Below, piece after piece: positions 9,992-22,952 of a stretch of 64,000 bases of DNA (its first letter is position 1; each line of letters begins with the position of its first letter). Source of the stretch: Chinchilla lanigera (taxonomy: Eukaryota > Chordata > Mammalia > Rodentia > Chinchillidae); the NCBI RefSeq assembly GCF_000276665.1, contig NW_004955423.1, positions 2,262,657-2,326,656 on the forward strand, in the 5' to 3' direction. The notes beneath the pieces were generated by a model. It saw only the letters and a list, made by a program, of their open reading frames with translations, had not been told where the DNA came from and did not search any database. The translations under genes and the position numbers were made by a program.

Positions 9992-11955
9992 TGTTATAGT
10001 TTGGCTCTGGATGGCCTCCCAAAGCCTCATGCAGTCATGGGGCAGGCCTGGAGAGTTTATGGTTGATTCATGGGTGTGAGTACTACACCCGCCCTGGGGC
10101 GGATAGTTTGCATATGTAAGGAAGGGAAAGAGGTTGCTTGCCACCACTCCTCCCTTTTGCTCTTGCTGCTTTTGCTATCTTCCACTGCCATGAGCAGTTG
10201 CCCTCTGCCATGTGCCACCCAGCCTTGGAGCCAGCCAAGTATGGACTGAAACATCCAGAGACTGTGAGCTAAATAAACCTTTCCTTCCTTAATTCTAGAT
10301 GTCAGGCATTTTGTCTCAGCAATGAGAGAAAAGTAACCAAGACAGAATTTGGTACCAGAGAAGTGGGGTCATTGCTGTGACTAAACCTGACCATGTGGTT
10401 CAAGAGCCTAGGGAAATGGCTTGTGGGAAATGTTTGGAAAGGTTCAGAGATGTTACCTGAAAGAGTAGAACTGGAGCACCTTCAGTTCTTCTCTATGGGA
10501 GATTCTGGTCAGAGCTCAGAAGACTAGAAGGCTGGTACAAATCCTGCTGGTAAAGACTGGGTTCAGGAGGTTTCTGCTGGGAAGAAGGACTGCATTGGAT
10601 GCTGGACTCCAGATACTGTATGTTATGGCTTGGCAGAAAGTTTGTCTCCATTTTGCTTGTGTCCAGAAGCTTTACCTGAGACTGAGATTAAGGGTGGTGG
10701 ACTAGTTAATCCGGCAAAAGAAATTTCAAGGCAGTTGAATGTTGAGGCAGTGGCATGGCTATTGTTGGGGGATTTTAGCCAGATTTATTTTGAGAATCAA
10801 GAGCAAAGAGCCCAGCAGGATGATTTAAAATGTTGTGAGTTTGGCCAGAAAGGAAGCTCCAGTAAAGCTGTGGACTGCAAAGATAAGGCTGAGGAGATCT
10901 CCACTGCTGAGAAGGAATAAGAGAATTGAAAAGATGGCCTGAGGGCATCGCAAGAAGCAGCAAGTCTCTACCCTTTGCAGCCTCAAAATTGCAAAGGTGA
11001 AAGTCTTTGCTTTGAGAAGAAAGCTGCAGAGTGCCATGCTCCAGAATGGCAGTGGCGGCCACATCAGGTTCCAGAATGGCGGCAGTGGCATAGACAATTT
11101 TCTCCTCAGAATTGGATTCAGAGTGCCCAGCGATCCAGGCACTTGAACCCTATGGCCAAGAGAGGAGAAAGCTTGGCTACTGCTCCAGGTGGCAGCAGAC
11201 CTTGGCATCATCCATGTGGCACTGGTTTTAGGTACATGCAGAATGCAAGAGTTCTGAGTTTAACAACACTTCCACCTCGATTTCAAAAGGCCTAGGATGC
11301 CAGGCAGTGTGCCCCTCAGAGGGCAGTGTGTGAAGCTATGAGTGAGAAGCTAAAGGTGCAGTGGAGACCTCAGAAGTTTGGAAAAGCCAGGAACATGGAT
11401 TGTCTGAGGAAAGCTGCAAGAAGGGAGCAGAGTGGGCCCAAGAGAGAAGCTGTGGGAGCTGTAGCCCTTGAAGTGCCATAGGGGTGGAGTTATACAAGCC
11501 CTTTGGAATTCATAATGTACCACAGATTGCTTCAGATGCTGGGCATGGAACTATAGGACATAATGTTAGCCCTGCTGGATTTTGGACTTGCTTTGTTCCC
11601 AATGTTCTGTATCCCCCTGTTTGTACCTTTTGGAATGGTAATGTTTATTTTGTGCCATTGAATGTTGGAAATGTTTAACTTTTCATTTGTACAAGGCTCA
11701 CAGCTAAGAGTTTGCCTTACATCTCAGAGGAGATTGGGACTTGGGCTTTTCATCAATGCTGAAACTGTTAGGATTTCAGCAACTCCTTAGAGCTGGACTA
11801 AAATGTCTTTTGCATGAAGGGATGTGTATGAGTCTTTCGGGGGCCAGGGGTGGAATGTTATGGTCTGGTTCTGGTTGTCCTCCCAAAGCCTCATGCAGTC
11901 AGGAGGAAAGCTTCTAGAGTTTATGATTGATTCATGGGTGTGAGTGCTACACCCT
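9992..11955 (+). mobile_element. MaLR-type element: 5' LTR, internal region, partial 3' LTR
   Basis: 5' LTR 9992-10344 (TGTTATAGTTTGGCTCTGG to AAGTAACCAAGACA, with AATAAA before CCTTTCC). It is followed by a primer-binding-site-like GAATTTGGTACCAGAGAAG. The internal region runs 10345-11855. The partial 3' LTR begins TGTTATGGTCTGGTTCTGG at 11856 and breaks near 11955. Open frames inside (10630-10920, 10975-11295) give no recognisable retroviral domain and are treated as non-coding. Short direct flank duplication cannot be tested because the 3' LTR is truncated. Confidence 0.75.
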
Positions 11956-13557
11956 GAACAACCAATGAGTCACAAGGGAAATTAAATAGTATTACAATTA
12001 AATAATAATGCCAGTAAAATATACTAGAACTTACGGGATGCAATGAAAGCAGTCCTACAAGGGAAATCTTTAGTAATGAATTATCATATCAGGAAATCAG
12101 AATGAGCTCAAATAAACAACCTAAGGTCAAACCTCAAACTTCTAGAAAAAGAAGAACAAATGAAACCCAAAGCTCATATGAGGGAAGAAATTAGAAAGAG
12201 CAGAAATTAATGCAATTGAGACCAAGAAAACAATATAAAGAGTCAATGAATCAAAGAGTTGGTTCTTTGAAAGATTAAATAAAATTGATAAACCCCTAGC
12301 CAACCTCATCAAAAAGAGGAAAGACTCAAATTCAAGCAATTAAGAATAAAAAGGGGGAAAAGATCCTGCAGAAATCCAGAAGAGCATCAGTGCCTACTTT
12401 CAGAATCTATAATCTAATAAGATGGAAAATACAAAAGAAATGGACAGATTCCTAGACACACATGAATTGCCAAGACTGAATTAAGAAGATATAAAAATTC
12501 TAAATAACCCAATGTAAGTCAATGAAATTGAAAATGTAATTAAAAACTTACCAAGGTCCTGACAGATTCACTGTTGTATTCTACAAAAATGTAGATAATG
12601 TTACTAATGCTGGAAATCTTTAATGGATTTGAAAGGGAAGCAATACTTCCAAAATCATTCCCACAGGCAAGTATTACCCTGATACCAAAACCAGAGAAGG
12701 ACCCAACTAAAACAGAAAACTACAGGCCATCTCCCTAATGAATATAGATGCAAAAACCCTCAATAGGATACTGGAAAATAGAATACAGCAAATCATAAAG
12801 AAGATTATATATCATGACAAAGTAGGATTTGTCCTAGGGATGCAGTACTCTGAAAAAAGGAGATTGAAGGGAATATCAGATAATGGAGCAATATCCTTTG
12901 CTCATAAGTTGGAAGAACCAACAGAGTGAAAATAGCCATTCTCCCAAAATTGTTATACAGATTCAATGCAATCCCAATTAAAATACCATTAACATACTTC
13001 ACAGAAAAGAAAACATTCCCAAAATTCATTTGGAACTAGGAGAGACCTAGAATAGCAAAAACAATTCTCGGCAACATAGGCAAGGCAGCTAACAGCTAAC
13101 AGCTAACATCTTACTAAATGGTCAAAAACTGAAATAAACCAGACTCACATGTGTAAACATAGTATTGTCTCCCTGGTGTAAGAACATGAAAGAGTAAATA
13201 AGGTCTAAAATGTACAATAGATATTGTGAAATGGGAAGAAACTGTTCAAAAGGAAAGAGGATTGAGGGTGCAGGAAAAGGGAAAGGAAGGAAAGGAAAGG
13301 AAATGTAATATAAGTTATTTATACTACTAGTTTTTCTTAATTCATTGAAAAGAAAGGTTTGTGGTAATATTCTTTGGAGAATTTTTTATGCCCATGTCTT
13401 ATACTCTGTGTAACTACTTTGAAGATAACAATATGCAATTTATTAAGTATTGTTATTCCATACTTAATTTTGCCCAAAAGACTGAGAAGTGATAGAGTAT
13501 TCTTATTCTGCTATTTTGTTATGAATTTTATTTTATTTTTTCCATAAAATAAAAAGA
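11956..13557 (+). mobile_element. LINE-1 ORF2 to 3' UTR fragment
   Basis: ORF2 phrases include 'AAAGAGTTGGTTCTTTGAAA' and an RT-region reading [20 protein letters not shown] at 12738. An internal deletion is followed by a C-terminal piece and a 3' UTR ending in 'AAAATAAAAAGAGAAAAA'. Many stops, inactive. Confidence 0.8.
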
Positions 13558-15180
13558 GAAAAAGTGAAGTACAAGCCAATATACCTTATAAATATAAATG
13601 CAAAATTCCTTGCCATAATACTAACAAACCAAATTCAATGGTACATTACAAAGATTATCCAGTAACACAAGGATGGTTCAACCTGTGCAAATCACTAGCA
13701 CGACATACCACATTAACAGAATGAAGAATAAATATCAGATTTCTTTCTTTGTTTTTTTTTCTTAAATCAGATTTCAATAGATGCAGGAAAAGCATTTGAC
13801 AAAATTCAACATTTCAAAATCTCTTATGTATAAAAAGGAATGGGAATTTACCACAACAGAATAAAGGTCATTTTAAACAAATCCACACAGTGAATACATG
13901 GAACAAGGAAAAGTTGGAAGTTTTTCTTTACAATCTGCATGAGACAAGGACACCACATTAACCACTTTTCTTCATCATGGTACTAGAACTTCTAGCCAGA
14001 GCAACTACGTAAGAGAAAGAAATAAAATATACCCAAATTGCATAGGAGTAAAATTGTTCCTGTTTACAGATGATATGATCTTATACATAGAAACCTTAAT
14101 GGTTCTACCAAAAATCTATTAGAACTAATAAGCAAAGTTAGTACAGTTACAGGATACAAAGTCAATATGCAAAAATCAGTAGTGTTTCTATACACTAAGA
14201 GAGTATTATCTGAAACAGAAATCAATAAAATAATACCACTAATAATAGCTATAAATATCAAATAAATAAGAAATATATAAATACACTTAACCAAATAGGT
14301 ATAAAATTTCTACAATGAAATCTATAAAACATTTATAAAAGAAATTAGGTGGATATAAATAAATGAAAAGCAAGCCTGTGTTTATGTTTGGAAAGATTAA
14401 TATTATTAAAATGTTCACACTACACAAAACAATATGTGGATTCAAGCAATACCTATCAAGATACCAAGGACAGGGCCAGGGATATAGCTCCGCAGCATGG
14501 TGCCTGCCTGGCAAGCATGAGATCCTGAGTTCAATTTTCTAGTTCAAAAAAAAAAAAAAAAAAAAAACCCAAGATATTTATTATGAAAATAAAAAGAAAT
14601 TCTAAAATTTGTATGGAATCACAAAAGATCCTGATAGCCAAAGCAATCTTTAGAAAAAAAGAACAACTCTAGAGACAGCACATGACCTGTGATTAGAATA
14701 TACTACAGAGTGGTACTACAAAGGCATAATTCTGGCATAAAAACATGCAATAGACCAATAAAACAGAAGAGAAAGCCCTGAAATAAGTCTATGTACTTAT
14801 AGCCAACTGGTCTTTTACAAAGTTACCAAGAACAGACACTGAAAAATGGTAATTCTCTTTAATGAATAGTGTGTGAAAAATTGGATGTCCACATGCAGAA
14901 TAACATGTCATATAAAAATCAACTCAAAATAAATTAAAGATTTAAATGTAATACCTAAAGTCATGGAACTTCTAAAAGAAAACATAGGAGAAAAACTGCA
15001 TGACTTTGGTCTGGGAAAGATACTGGGGGGATGTCTTCAAAAGCATAGGCATTAAAATTAAAAAAAATAATGTAATTTCATCAGACTAAAAATGTTTCAC
15101 ACCACAAAAGAAACAATCAACAAAAGAGACAACCTACAGAATGAGAAAATATATTTGCAAATTATACAGCTGATAATGTG
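13558..15180 (+). mobile_element. second LINE-1 ORF2 fragment with ID insertion
   Basis: It restarts in the RT region ('ATGGTTCAACCTGTGCAAAT', 'TTCAATAGATGCAGGAAAAG', then 'TTACAGATGATATGATCTTA' for the catalytic FxDD box). It continues to the ORF2 end ('ACCACAAAAGAAACAATC'). An ID SINE sits at 14465-14566. Confidence 0.75.
14465..14566 (+). mobile_element. ID-type SINE, diverged
   Basis: GGCCAGGGATATAGCTCCGC body, 'GTGCCTGCCTGGCAAGCATG', with an A20 tail. Confidence 0.8.
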
Positions 15181-15700
15181 TCAGTCAGCTTTCCATCACT
15201 AGGACAAAATAACTGAGATAATAAACTTAAAAGGAGGAAAGGTTATTTTGGCTCACGGATTCAGAGATTTTAGTCCATGAGCCAGTTTTAGTCCATGGTC
15301 ATTTGGCCCTGTTGTTTCAGACCTGTGGGAGTCAGTACATCATAGTGATAGTGATGGTAGAGAAGGTCTGTTTACCACATGGTGTTAGGTAAGACAGACA
15401 GAAAGGGACCCAAGTGGGTTGCTAAGGAATCTGCCTTTTCTAGAGACTTTTATAGAGCAAAACCATGAGGTGAGATGGGTCCAAGCTGAGGTGGGCATGA
15501 GGTGGGACAAAACTATGGTAAACCAATAAGATTATGAGTACAGTTGCTCAGGTAAAATTGATTAAATTGGGGTCAAATGAGGAAGTGAGTCACATAATAA
15601 GTGGGCACGAATACAGAATGGGGGCTTTTCCTGTAGGGTTGGGTTAGTGACTCTTCCTGGCTTTTTCAAGGTGATTGATACCTATTTAGACTATCGATCC
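15180..15700 (-). mobile_element. MaLR/ERVL-type LTR
   Basis: TGTCAGTCAGCTTTCCATCA, 'GGTTATTTTGGCTCACGG', 'TTCAGAGATTTTAGTCCATG'. It belongs to the same LTR group in reverse orientation. Confidence 0.7.
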
Positions 15701-15859
15701 CTGATGTCCATCCCTAGGTATGTGGTGCATTTGTTTCATCTTTTGTCTTGAGGTCTGGCCCACGGTGGAAGTGCCTGTCTCTCCCACAGTTGCAAGGTAT
15801 CTCATCTTCCATACTGGCTCCTTCAAGAGCCCAGCCCCGTCTGACTGCCTATAACATTT

Positions 15860-17170
15860 CTATCTAACTTAGATGCCTACAGCATTTTGACTGGGGACTT
15901 GAGACCATTCACACTGAAAGTTATTATTCCTGTCATTGCCTTACTGTCGTCCTGCTTCCTCCCTATGTTTTCCTTCTACCCAACTATTTGCCCTACCAAT
16001 GTACTATTCTATTAAACTTTTTGTCATTGTTGGCTTCATCGTCTCTTTCTTGGGTATCCTTGAGAATTTTTTGGAGTGCTGGTTTGGTGTTTGTGAATTT
16101 TTTTAGGTGCTCTTTTTCATGAAAGTATCTTATTTCCCCATCAATTTAGAAAGATAGTTTTGAACACTTCATTCCAAACTATCCTGGCCTTTAATATCTG
16201 TGTTCAAAATTCTTCTCTAATTCTAAGAGGTCTTCCCACGTAAGTGGTTTGTTTCTTTTTTCCACTTTTAAGATTCTGTTCTTATGTTGGACTTTTGGCA
16301 TTTTAACTATGATGTTTTGGATAGGTTCTTTTCTGAATGTGGCTCTTTGGGGTTCTGTATACCTCATTTGTTTGTATGTTAAATTCTTTTCCCTTATTTG
16401 GAAAACTTTCTGGTAGTATTTCAGTAATCAAGTTTTTAAATGTAATTTGTGCTATCTTTGATTTTTCACTAATTCCAACTAATCTTAATCTTCTTTGCAT
16501 CATATATTAGCAGTTGGATCCATTTTTAAAATGTTATTTTTAAGATGTCTTTCATAATTGGTCACTGAAAACAGCCCTGTCTTCTATTTCGGACACTCTG
16601 TCCTCACATGGGTCACTTCTAATAGAGCCTTGTCAGGGACACTGCCAGTTCCAGTGAGCCCAACTGCCTTCTTAGAGAAATGTAGGTTTCCTTTTACTTA
16701 GGTCACGGCAGTCCCTGGAGGACACATCAGAAGGTCACAGAGGACACACCATCAAGCCACAAGCCCGCTGTTTCTCCAACCCATCCCCTCAGAAGCCCAC
16801 CAAAAACCCTACAAAAAATGTCTCTTAGCTTGTAAGAGACACCTTTTCTGTTCTGCTCGCAGAGAGAGGTGTCTTTCAGGTTTAGAAACAAACCTGCTTC
16901 GACTGTGCCCATACTTTTTAAAGGGGGTGTCAGGAATCAAACTCAAGACCTTTAACTAAATCTCCAGAATTTTTCTGTGTGTAGCCTCTTTATGGACTCT
17001 TGTTTTCTATGCTGATCATGCATGCTTTGCATTGTTTGGTTCTTCTAGGTTTTTATTAGTGTCTTCTGTAGACTCGCTGATCATTTTGTTTATTTGGCCA
17101 ATATCTTCTTACTTATATCTTCTGTTAACTTGCCAAATGCCTTATTGATCTCTTTTGTCATCTCCCTTGA
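15860..17170 (-). mobile_element. ancient LINE-1 (L1M/HAL1-like) fragment, interrupted
   Basis: Contains 'GGTGTTTGTGAATTTTTTTA', 'GGCATTTTAACTATGATGTT' and 'TTTTTCACTAATTCCAAC', which resemble old L1M sequence in reverse. An LTR-like block splits it at about 16634-16905. Confidence 0.5.
16634..16905 (+). mobile_element. possible solo retroviral LTR
   Basis: Begins TGTCAGGGACACTGCCAG. It contains 'CCAAAAACCCTACAAAAAAT', a GC-richer downstream part and 'AAACAAACCTGCTTCG', an overall layout like an ERV LTR. Family and exact right edge uncertain. Confidence 0.4.
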
Positions 17171-17944
17171 CATTGTTTTGAATAATTTGAGTGTGTGGCT
17201 TTTGGTTTCATTTCCTGGACACCACATGGATCAGCTTTGGGGGAGTTGAGAGTTTTGGGATGTATTTTACTGTCCTGTCTGTTCATGTTACTTTGAGGAA
17301 AATAAAAACTAAAACGAATGGGTCCTCTTCCTAATAAATTCTTTACTTTTAGGCCCACTTGCCTTTTTTAGTGCACTAAAAAGTTTAATTTTGATACAAA
17401 AGGGTATCATCTGACTTCTAAGATATTTGTAAGGATATGCATCATGTTTCAGTTATAATATTAATGATTATAATAATTTTTTAGGAAAAATAAAACCTGT
17501 ACCTAACAATGGTTAAATTTCCATATATAGTATATCATTTAGGAATAGGTTTAGCGGTATATAAAAGAAATTCAAATCAATAGGAGTTTAAACTCACAAA
17601 ATTCTTTCCCTGATGTGATAGTAGTCTGGAGATAGGTAGACAACAGCTGTGATGGTGGTTTCATGAGTTATTCAGGGACCTGGGATCTAGCTCTCATATT
17701 CATGAGCACTCCAGCCATCAAATCTATGCTTTGGGCAGCTTGAGAGAAGGATGGACAGTCTCCTGCCTCTAAGAAAACTTTCAAGAAGTACTACTCAACA
17801 CTTATATTTCATTGATCAAAATCTAGCCACATGGTTACAATTAGCTACAAGAGGGTCGGGAAATGTAATATTTATTATAAGTATACCAGCTATAAAAGCT
17901 AGGGTTCTATTAAAAATGAGTAGATACTAGAGTAGGATTTTAGA
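17171..17944. other. intergenic, nothing recognised
   Basis: AT-rich sequence with no exon, RNA or repeat family identified. Confidence 0.4.
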
Positions 17945-18238
17945 GGCTGTTATCAGCTAGAAAAGCAGAACCAATAGGAGACACACTCTCACACTTGGAA
18001 TGTGAGAGCTGTAGGTACACAAGTGGGTTGGAAAGTGGTCAACTCAGGCAGGAATTGACACTTCATTTTTGAGGTAGGTACATTTTCCTCTTTCCAGGAA
18101 ACTTCAGTTTTTGCTGTCAAGGCCCACAATTGATTAGATGAGGCCTATCCACATTAGTGTGAGTGATCTTTATTCTGAAATTGAAGTGTTTAAGATGGAA
18201 TACATCTGCAAAATATCTTCACAGTAACACCTAGATTA
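17945..18238. repeat. old interspersed repeat, family not assigned
   Basis: Carries 'AAGCAGAACCAATAGGAGAC', 'TTGATTAGATGAGGCCTATC' and 'CTTCACAGTAACACC', phrases recurring in mammalian genomes. Related wording occurs at 60520 ('AATCAGAGAAACAGGATTG'). Confidence 0.45.
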
Positions 18239-18239
18239 C

Positions 18240-18566
18240 TTGTTATTGTTTAGATCTAAACTGTGCCCCCCTCAAAGCCCCCACACATTTGAAAGTTGAT
18301 TGGACCATAGGGCTCTGTACTTACCAGTGGATTTATCCATTGATAAATTCAGTAGCTGAATGCGCTGCTGGAGGAGGGCCACTGGAGGTGTGACCTAGAA
18401 GGGTGTATTCTTGTCCCTTGATATTTCCTTCACTTTTCCTCTTCCAGTTACACCCTGCCCTTTCTGCCTTGGAACCACTCTAAAAACCACCAGCCAAAAT
18501 AAACCTCTTTTCTTTTATTTGTAGGTGTTGAGAATTTTGTCCCAGCCATGGAAAATGACTAAGACA
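18240..18566 (+). mobile_element. MaLR/ERVL-type LTR
   Basis: Ends 'GCCAAAATAAACCTCTTTTC' then 'TTTGTCCCAGCCATGGAAAA' and 'TGACTAAGACAC', the typical right end of this LTR class. Left end diverged. Confidence 0.65.
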
Positions 18567-18775
18567 CTCGTCTTTATGAAATGACTGGGTACTGACTTTG
18601 CTAAGTTAACATATAGGCTATCTCAGCAGCCTTTATTGTAAATAGATTATACAACATATAAACATTAATATCTAACTTCTTTTGCTTGTGAAAATTCCTT
18701 AAATCATCAAAAATTCAAATCAAATATGGTATTTAATAAAGTGGCTTAATATCACAGTGTGTCACAGTAACAGTT

Positions 18776-18862
18776 AGGGGCTGAGGTTACAGTTCAATAG
18801 TAGAGTACCTGCCTAGAAAGTGAGAAACTGTGGGTTCAATTCCCAGTATAAAAACTTAACCC
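18776..18862 (+). mobile_element. ID-type SINE, old
   Basis: GGGGCTGAGGTTACAGTTCA, 'AGAGTACCTGCCTAG', 'GTGGGTTCAATTCCCAG'. Confidence 0.75.
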
Positions 18863-18962
18863 ATTTCCAACTTTAGCACTAATTATTACATGTATTTTTA
18901 TATTTTAAATTTTTCTAATTATTCATTGTTTCTAAAAGGGAGATTACCAAGTTCATGATTAT

Positions 18963-19082
18963 GACTTTTTTTGGAGACAGAGTCTTGCTATGTTGCTCAG
19001 GCTGGCCTTGAACTTGCAGTAATTCTGCCTCAGGTTCCAAGTGTTGGGATTACAGGTGTGTGCCATAACACCAGGTCATTAT
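18963..19082 (-). mobile_element. B1 SINE
   Basis: Reverse B1: 'GAGACAGAGTCTTGCTATGT', 'CAGGCTGGCCTTGAACTTGC', 'GGGATTACAGGTGTGTGCC'. Confidence 0.85.
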
Positions 19083-19562
19083 GACAGTTTTTAAGGCCCT
19101 TATTCTTATGGTCAAAGTGTTACCCAGAACGTTTGTTCCTGCTTACACTAACAACATATGAATTTGATAGCAATCTTACTGTAATCGAACCAATACAAGA
19201 TTTTATAAGTTTATTAAAGTGACAAATGTTTTGCTTTGTATTTTTTTGCTAACTAGTATATAAGACCAATTTATTATTCACTGTATTTTTACAGTGAATA
19301 GTAATGTACTTTTGACCATTTCTATTTCCTTTATCAATTTTATTTTTTGCCTAGTTTTTTTACTTGGCTCATAGCATTATTCTAATCAATATATTTATAT
19401 ATTAATATGTCATATTTTTTACAAATATTTCTAACTTGCTTTCCTGCTTTATTACAAAGATTTTAATACATAAACTACTAAAAATCTATACATCAATCTG
19501 TAAATCAAGAAAAATCTATACATGAACTTTTCACTTAAAGGATCAAAATTACTAAAGATATA
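19083..19562. other. AT-rich intergenic, nothing recognised
   Basis: Very AT-rich; no coding or repeat family signal. Confidence 0.4.
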
Positions 19563-19688
19563 TTGCCCAGCACTCAGGAGCTGAGGCATGAGGATTGCTA
19601 AGTTCAAGGCCAGCCTGGGCTACACAGTGATTTCAAAGCTAGCCTGAATTACACAGCAAGATCCTGTCTCAAGAAAAAAAATTAATAA
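19563..19688 (+). mobile_element. B1 SINE, 5' truncated
   Basis: Starts inside the element at 'GCCCAGCACTCAGGAG', contains the duplicated 'TTCAAGGCCAGCCTGGGC' segment and ends in a short A tail. Confidence 0.85.
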
Positions 19689-20559
19689 AGATATATTATC
19701 AGTAAGTATAAGGAACTGAAATATGAAAATGAGATTATTTTCATAGACAAGTGATGCATTACTCCCACAGATGACTCAGGTAACTAGTCATCTCTTTCTA
19801 AAAAAAGCATTTAGAGAGATTTCTTCCTAACAATTCTTACATTTTAGTTTCTTTTCATTTAGCAGTATTGCTGACTTTAGAATCTACTGATTGAATTATC
19901 ATTCTGAGATGATGTCAAGTCAATATTACTTTCAAATAAATGTGGACGTGATCAGTAATTTAAGAAAAAAATGTATGACAGAATGAACTGAAAAATTACA
20001 TGATTTCTTCCCTGCTTCTTAGAAAGTTAAAAATTAAAAAGCAGTAGGTAAGGGTGTTAAATTTGTGATGGCAGTTCAGTAATACCTGCATGAAACTGAT
20101 ATGCAGTGAATAAATCTGTGTGCTAATATGAATTGACTCAGGCATTTGTGCCACATATGACAGCCCCAAATGTTTCCACTTCCTCCTTAGTACTTTTTAA
20201 TTTCCTTATCTTTGACTATGAAAAGTACAATCGTCCCAAACACTGTTCTTAGATTTGAGTTTTAATGCCATCTGCCCAGAATTTTAGCTTGATTTTGAAA
20301 ATCAGAAGTTGAAATTGAATTCCAAGCAAGTTATCTGTCTTCATAATTTAAACTTCTATCATATAATAATAGTTGTGATTAGCTTTGTACTTTAATATAT
20401 TCCAGTGGGTTAGAGGAGTCCATGCATAGCTCTGACAATCTTTTATAATGTCAGGAAAGCACCTCACTTGCTTTCATTCGTAATTACTAAGTAATAAAAA
20501 TGGGCTAATGTATTCATTTGCAGTAGTTTCATATAAATTTATCATTGTTTGTCAAATCC
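19689..20559. other. intergenic, nothing recognised
   Basis: No exon, RNA gene or repeat family recognised. Confidence 0.4.
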
Positions 20560-21680
20560 ATTTATATTTTTAAAAATGCTTTTATGGTTCTTTTACTGAT
20601 GCTTCTTCATCATGAGTTTGGCTAAATATCTTTTCATTGTTGCTGCTTGCATTTCAATTTTTGGTAAAAAGAAAAAAAATTACTCCAGTTTTGTCTTTTC
20701 ATTCTGTTTATGATATTTTGGGCATATCTCAGTTCTAACTTTTAGTAGCCAAGTTACCAATCTTGTATTTTATGATCTGAGAGTTTCAGGTATTTTTCTG
20801 CTTTTCATGTGCTTCTTACTGTAAGATTATTTAAAATACTACTGATGCTTCCATATAGTACTGCTTTTTATTGTTTCAAGTTAATTTTTGGCATCTATTG
20901 AGATAATACTAGTTTTTATTTGACCTGTTAATATAGGCGTATTGTATAAAGAAGTCTTCCCAGCATTAAATCACCTGGCATTCCTTAAATATCTGGTCAT
21001 ATGTTACTTTAATATACTGCTGAATACATTTTGGAATTTTGCAATGATTGTCTTAAGCGATACAGTTCTGTTAATTTTCTCTTTTATGATATGTTTAAAC
21101 AGATTTTAGTGATCTTATATTTTCTTAAATTCTTTTCTTTTTTTATAGCCTAGTGTGACTTAGAGAAACACCAGTTAGCACCTTTTTGTTTGATACAGGG
21201 GTCTTACTATGTTGTCTGCACTGTCCTCAAACTTGTAGGCTCAAGTGATGCTCCAGGCTGTGCCTCCCACATAGCTGGAACTACAGGTATACACCATGGT
21301 GCCCAGCTACTACTATTTTGAAGGGTAGGTCTTAAAATACTTTCTTTCAAGGTGAATAATCCATGTAGATTTTCTGAGTCCATTTACATTATTTGTATTT
21401 TTCTGTAAGTCATTCATTTTCTCCAGGTTTTCAACCATGTTTATACACAGTAGCATACAATACTACACTATGTTCATTTTTGTTATAGTCTCATTAATAT
21501 TGTCTATGCTTTTCTCTTCATCAATCCACTGTGCAGGTAGATTTGGTTTTAGGAATCAGTTCTTAGATCTATCAGTTCTATTTTTTGCCTGATTTCTAAT
21601 TAATTCTTATTATTTTCTGTACTCCTTTTTTTGGATTCAGTTTCATGCTATTTTCCTTAATACATGTTGTTTTCAACTCA
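20560..21680 (-). mobile_element. ancient LINE-1 ORF2 fragment, reverse orientation
   Basis: Reads like L1 ORF2 in reverse: 'GGCATCTATTGAGATAATAC', 'GTATTGTATAAAGAAGTC', 'GCTGAATACATTTTGGAATT', 'TTTTCTGTACTCCTTTTTTT'. Highly diverged. A B1-like piece lies at about 21178-21312. Confidence 0.6.
21178..21312 (-). mobile_element. B1/7SL-derived SINE, diverged
   Basis: 'GGGTCTTACTATGTTGTC', 'GAACTACAGGTATACACCAT', 'GGTGCCCAGCTACTAC'. Confidence 0.6.
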
Positions 21681-22567
21681 CGCTAAATCAGAAAACTGTA
21701 AGAAGATAGTCTACTTTCTTGCCTAAAATTCTGGTAAAGGAAAAACTTTTAAACTTAGCAGGGATATTTGAGCAAAGAAAGATTCATGAATTGGAAGGAA
21801 CTCAGAACCAGAAAAGGTTCAGCCAATTTTGCTCTGTAACAGCAGGCATTATTTATAGACAGAAAAGGGAAGTACAGAAATAACTTGATTGGCTACAGCT
21901 CCACTTCTTGCCTTATTTAGACATGGTCTGATCAGCTGGCAGCCTGAGATTGGCTGAAGCCTGGTTTATGGTTGGCTGGTGCTCAGTTGTTTGTTATACT
22001 CCTAAATTAGGTTTTCAATTTGTTGCATACTAAGTTAGGCTGCAGGTTCTTACACAGGAACCTCAGGGCAATGGCCTCTTATGCAATTTAATAAAGTGAT
22101 TATTCTTATTTCTGAGAGTTGTATAAATCTAAAACGACAACTTTATAAGTTAGACATCTTTCCTAAGCATATGATTGTTTAAAGGAGGGCATATTTCAGT
22201 GGTAATTTCTCAAAATTAAACTCTCTTCCTCAAAATTGAGCTTAAAATTAAAAGAGAACAGGGAAATCTCAGCACATTTTATGTTAAAGCATTTTTAGGG
22301 AAAAATCTGTATGAAAATATTTTTTCCTGACATGTTCCTAACTTAGATATTCAGTGTTTATAACTTGTTAGGATATTATTATAAAAATACAACATTAGAA
22401 TAGAATTGAAATTCTCAGATTAGAGTTAAAATTCTTCTGCTAATTGGCGAAGTTAGAGGAAGCAATTAAGAAACCTTGTTTGGAAGGTGCATCGTGGACA
22501 TTAAAAGGAACTTGCCCAGCATGAACATGATTAGAAACACACACTCCTGGTATTTAGTGAAGCCACT
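21681..22567. other. intergenic, possibly LTR-derived in part
   Basis: 21740-22090 has an LTR-like flavour ('GAAAGATTCATGAATTGG', 'GATTGGCTGAAGCCTGG') but I could not assign it. The rest is AT-rich unique-looking sequence. Confidence 0.3.
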
Positions 22568-22952
22568 GTCTTAGTTACTTTCTTCACTGCCAAGACACAA
22601 CATCCAACACCTACAATTTAAAGGAGAAAAGGTTTATTTTGGCTCACAGTTTGTAGAGGTTTTAGTCCACAATCTGCTGGCTACAACGCAGGTTGGTGTG
22701 GCAGAAGAGAAACAGCTCACGGCATGACAGGCAGGAAAGAGAGAAATCAGAGGGGACTCGACCTTTCCAGGCCCCGCCCAGTGTCCCACCTCCTCCAACC
22801 AGGGCTCAGTTCCCAAGTCACATTTAGCTATACATTCATCAATGAGTTAATCCACTGGTGAGTATCGTGGCCCCATCATCCAACTACTTCCCAAAAGCCC
22901 TGCCTATGACCACATGTTGTTTTAGGAGGACATCTGGATATAAACCATAACA
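22568..22952 (-). mobile_element. MaLR/ERVL-type LTR, fairly complete
   Basis: TGTCTTAGTTACTTTCTTCA, 'AAAGGTTTATTTTGGCTCAC', 'AGTTAATCCACTGGTGAG' and 'GGATATAAACCATAACA'. TG...CA ends are reversed as expected for minus orientation. Confidence 0.75.

Noticed and set aside
10630..11295. Open frames of 96-128 codons on both strands
   Set aside because: They lie in the internal region of a MaLR element, overlap each other on both strands and show no recognisable domain.
12738..12929. Reverse-transcriptase-like peptide as a possible domesticated gene
   Set aside because: Standard L1 ORF2 core with the frame broken immediately downstream and L1 sequence on both sides.
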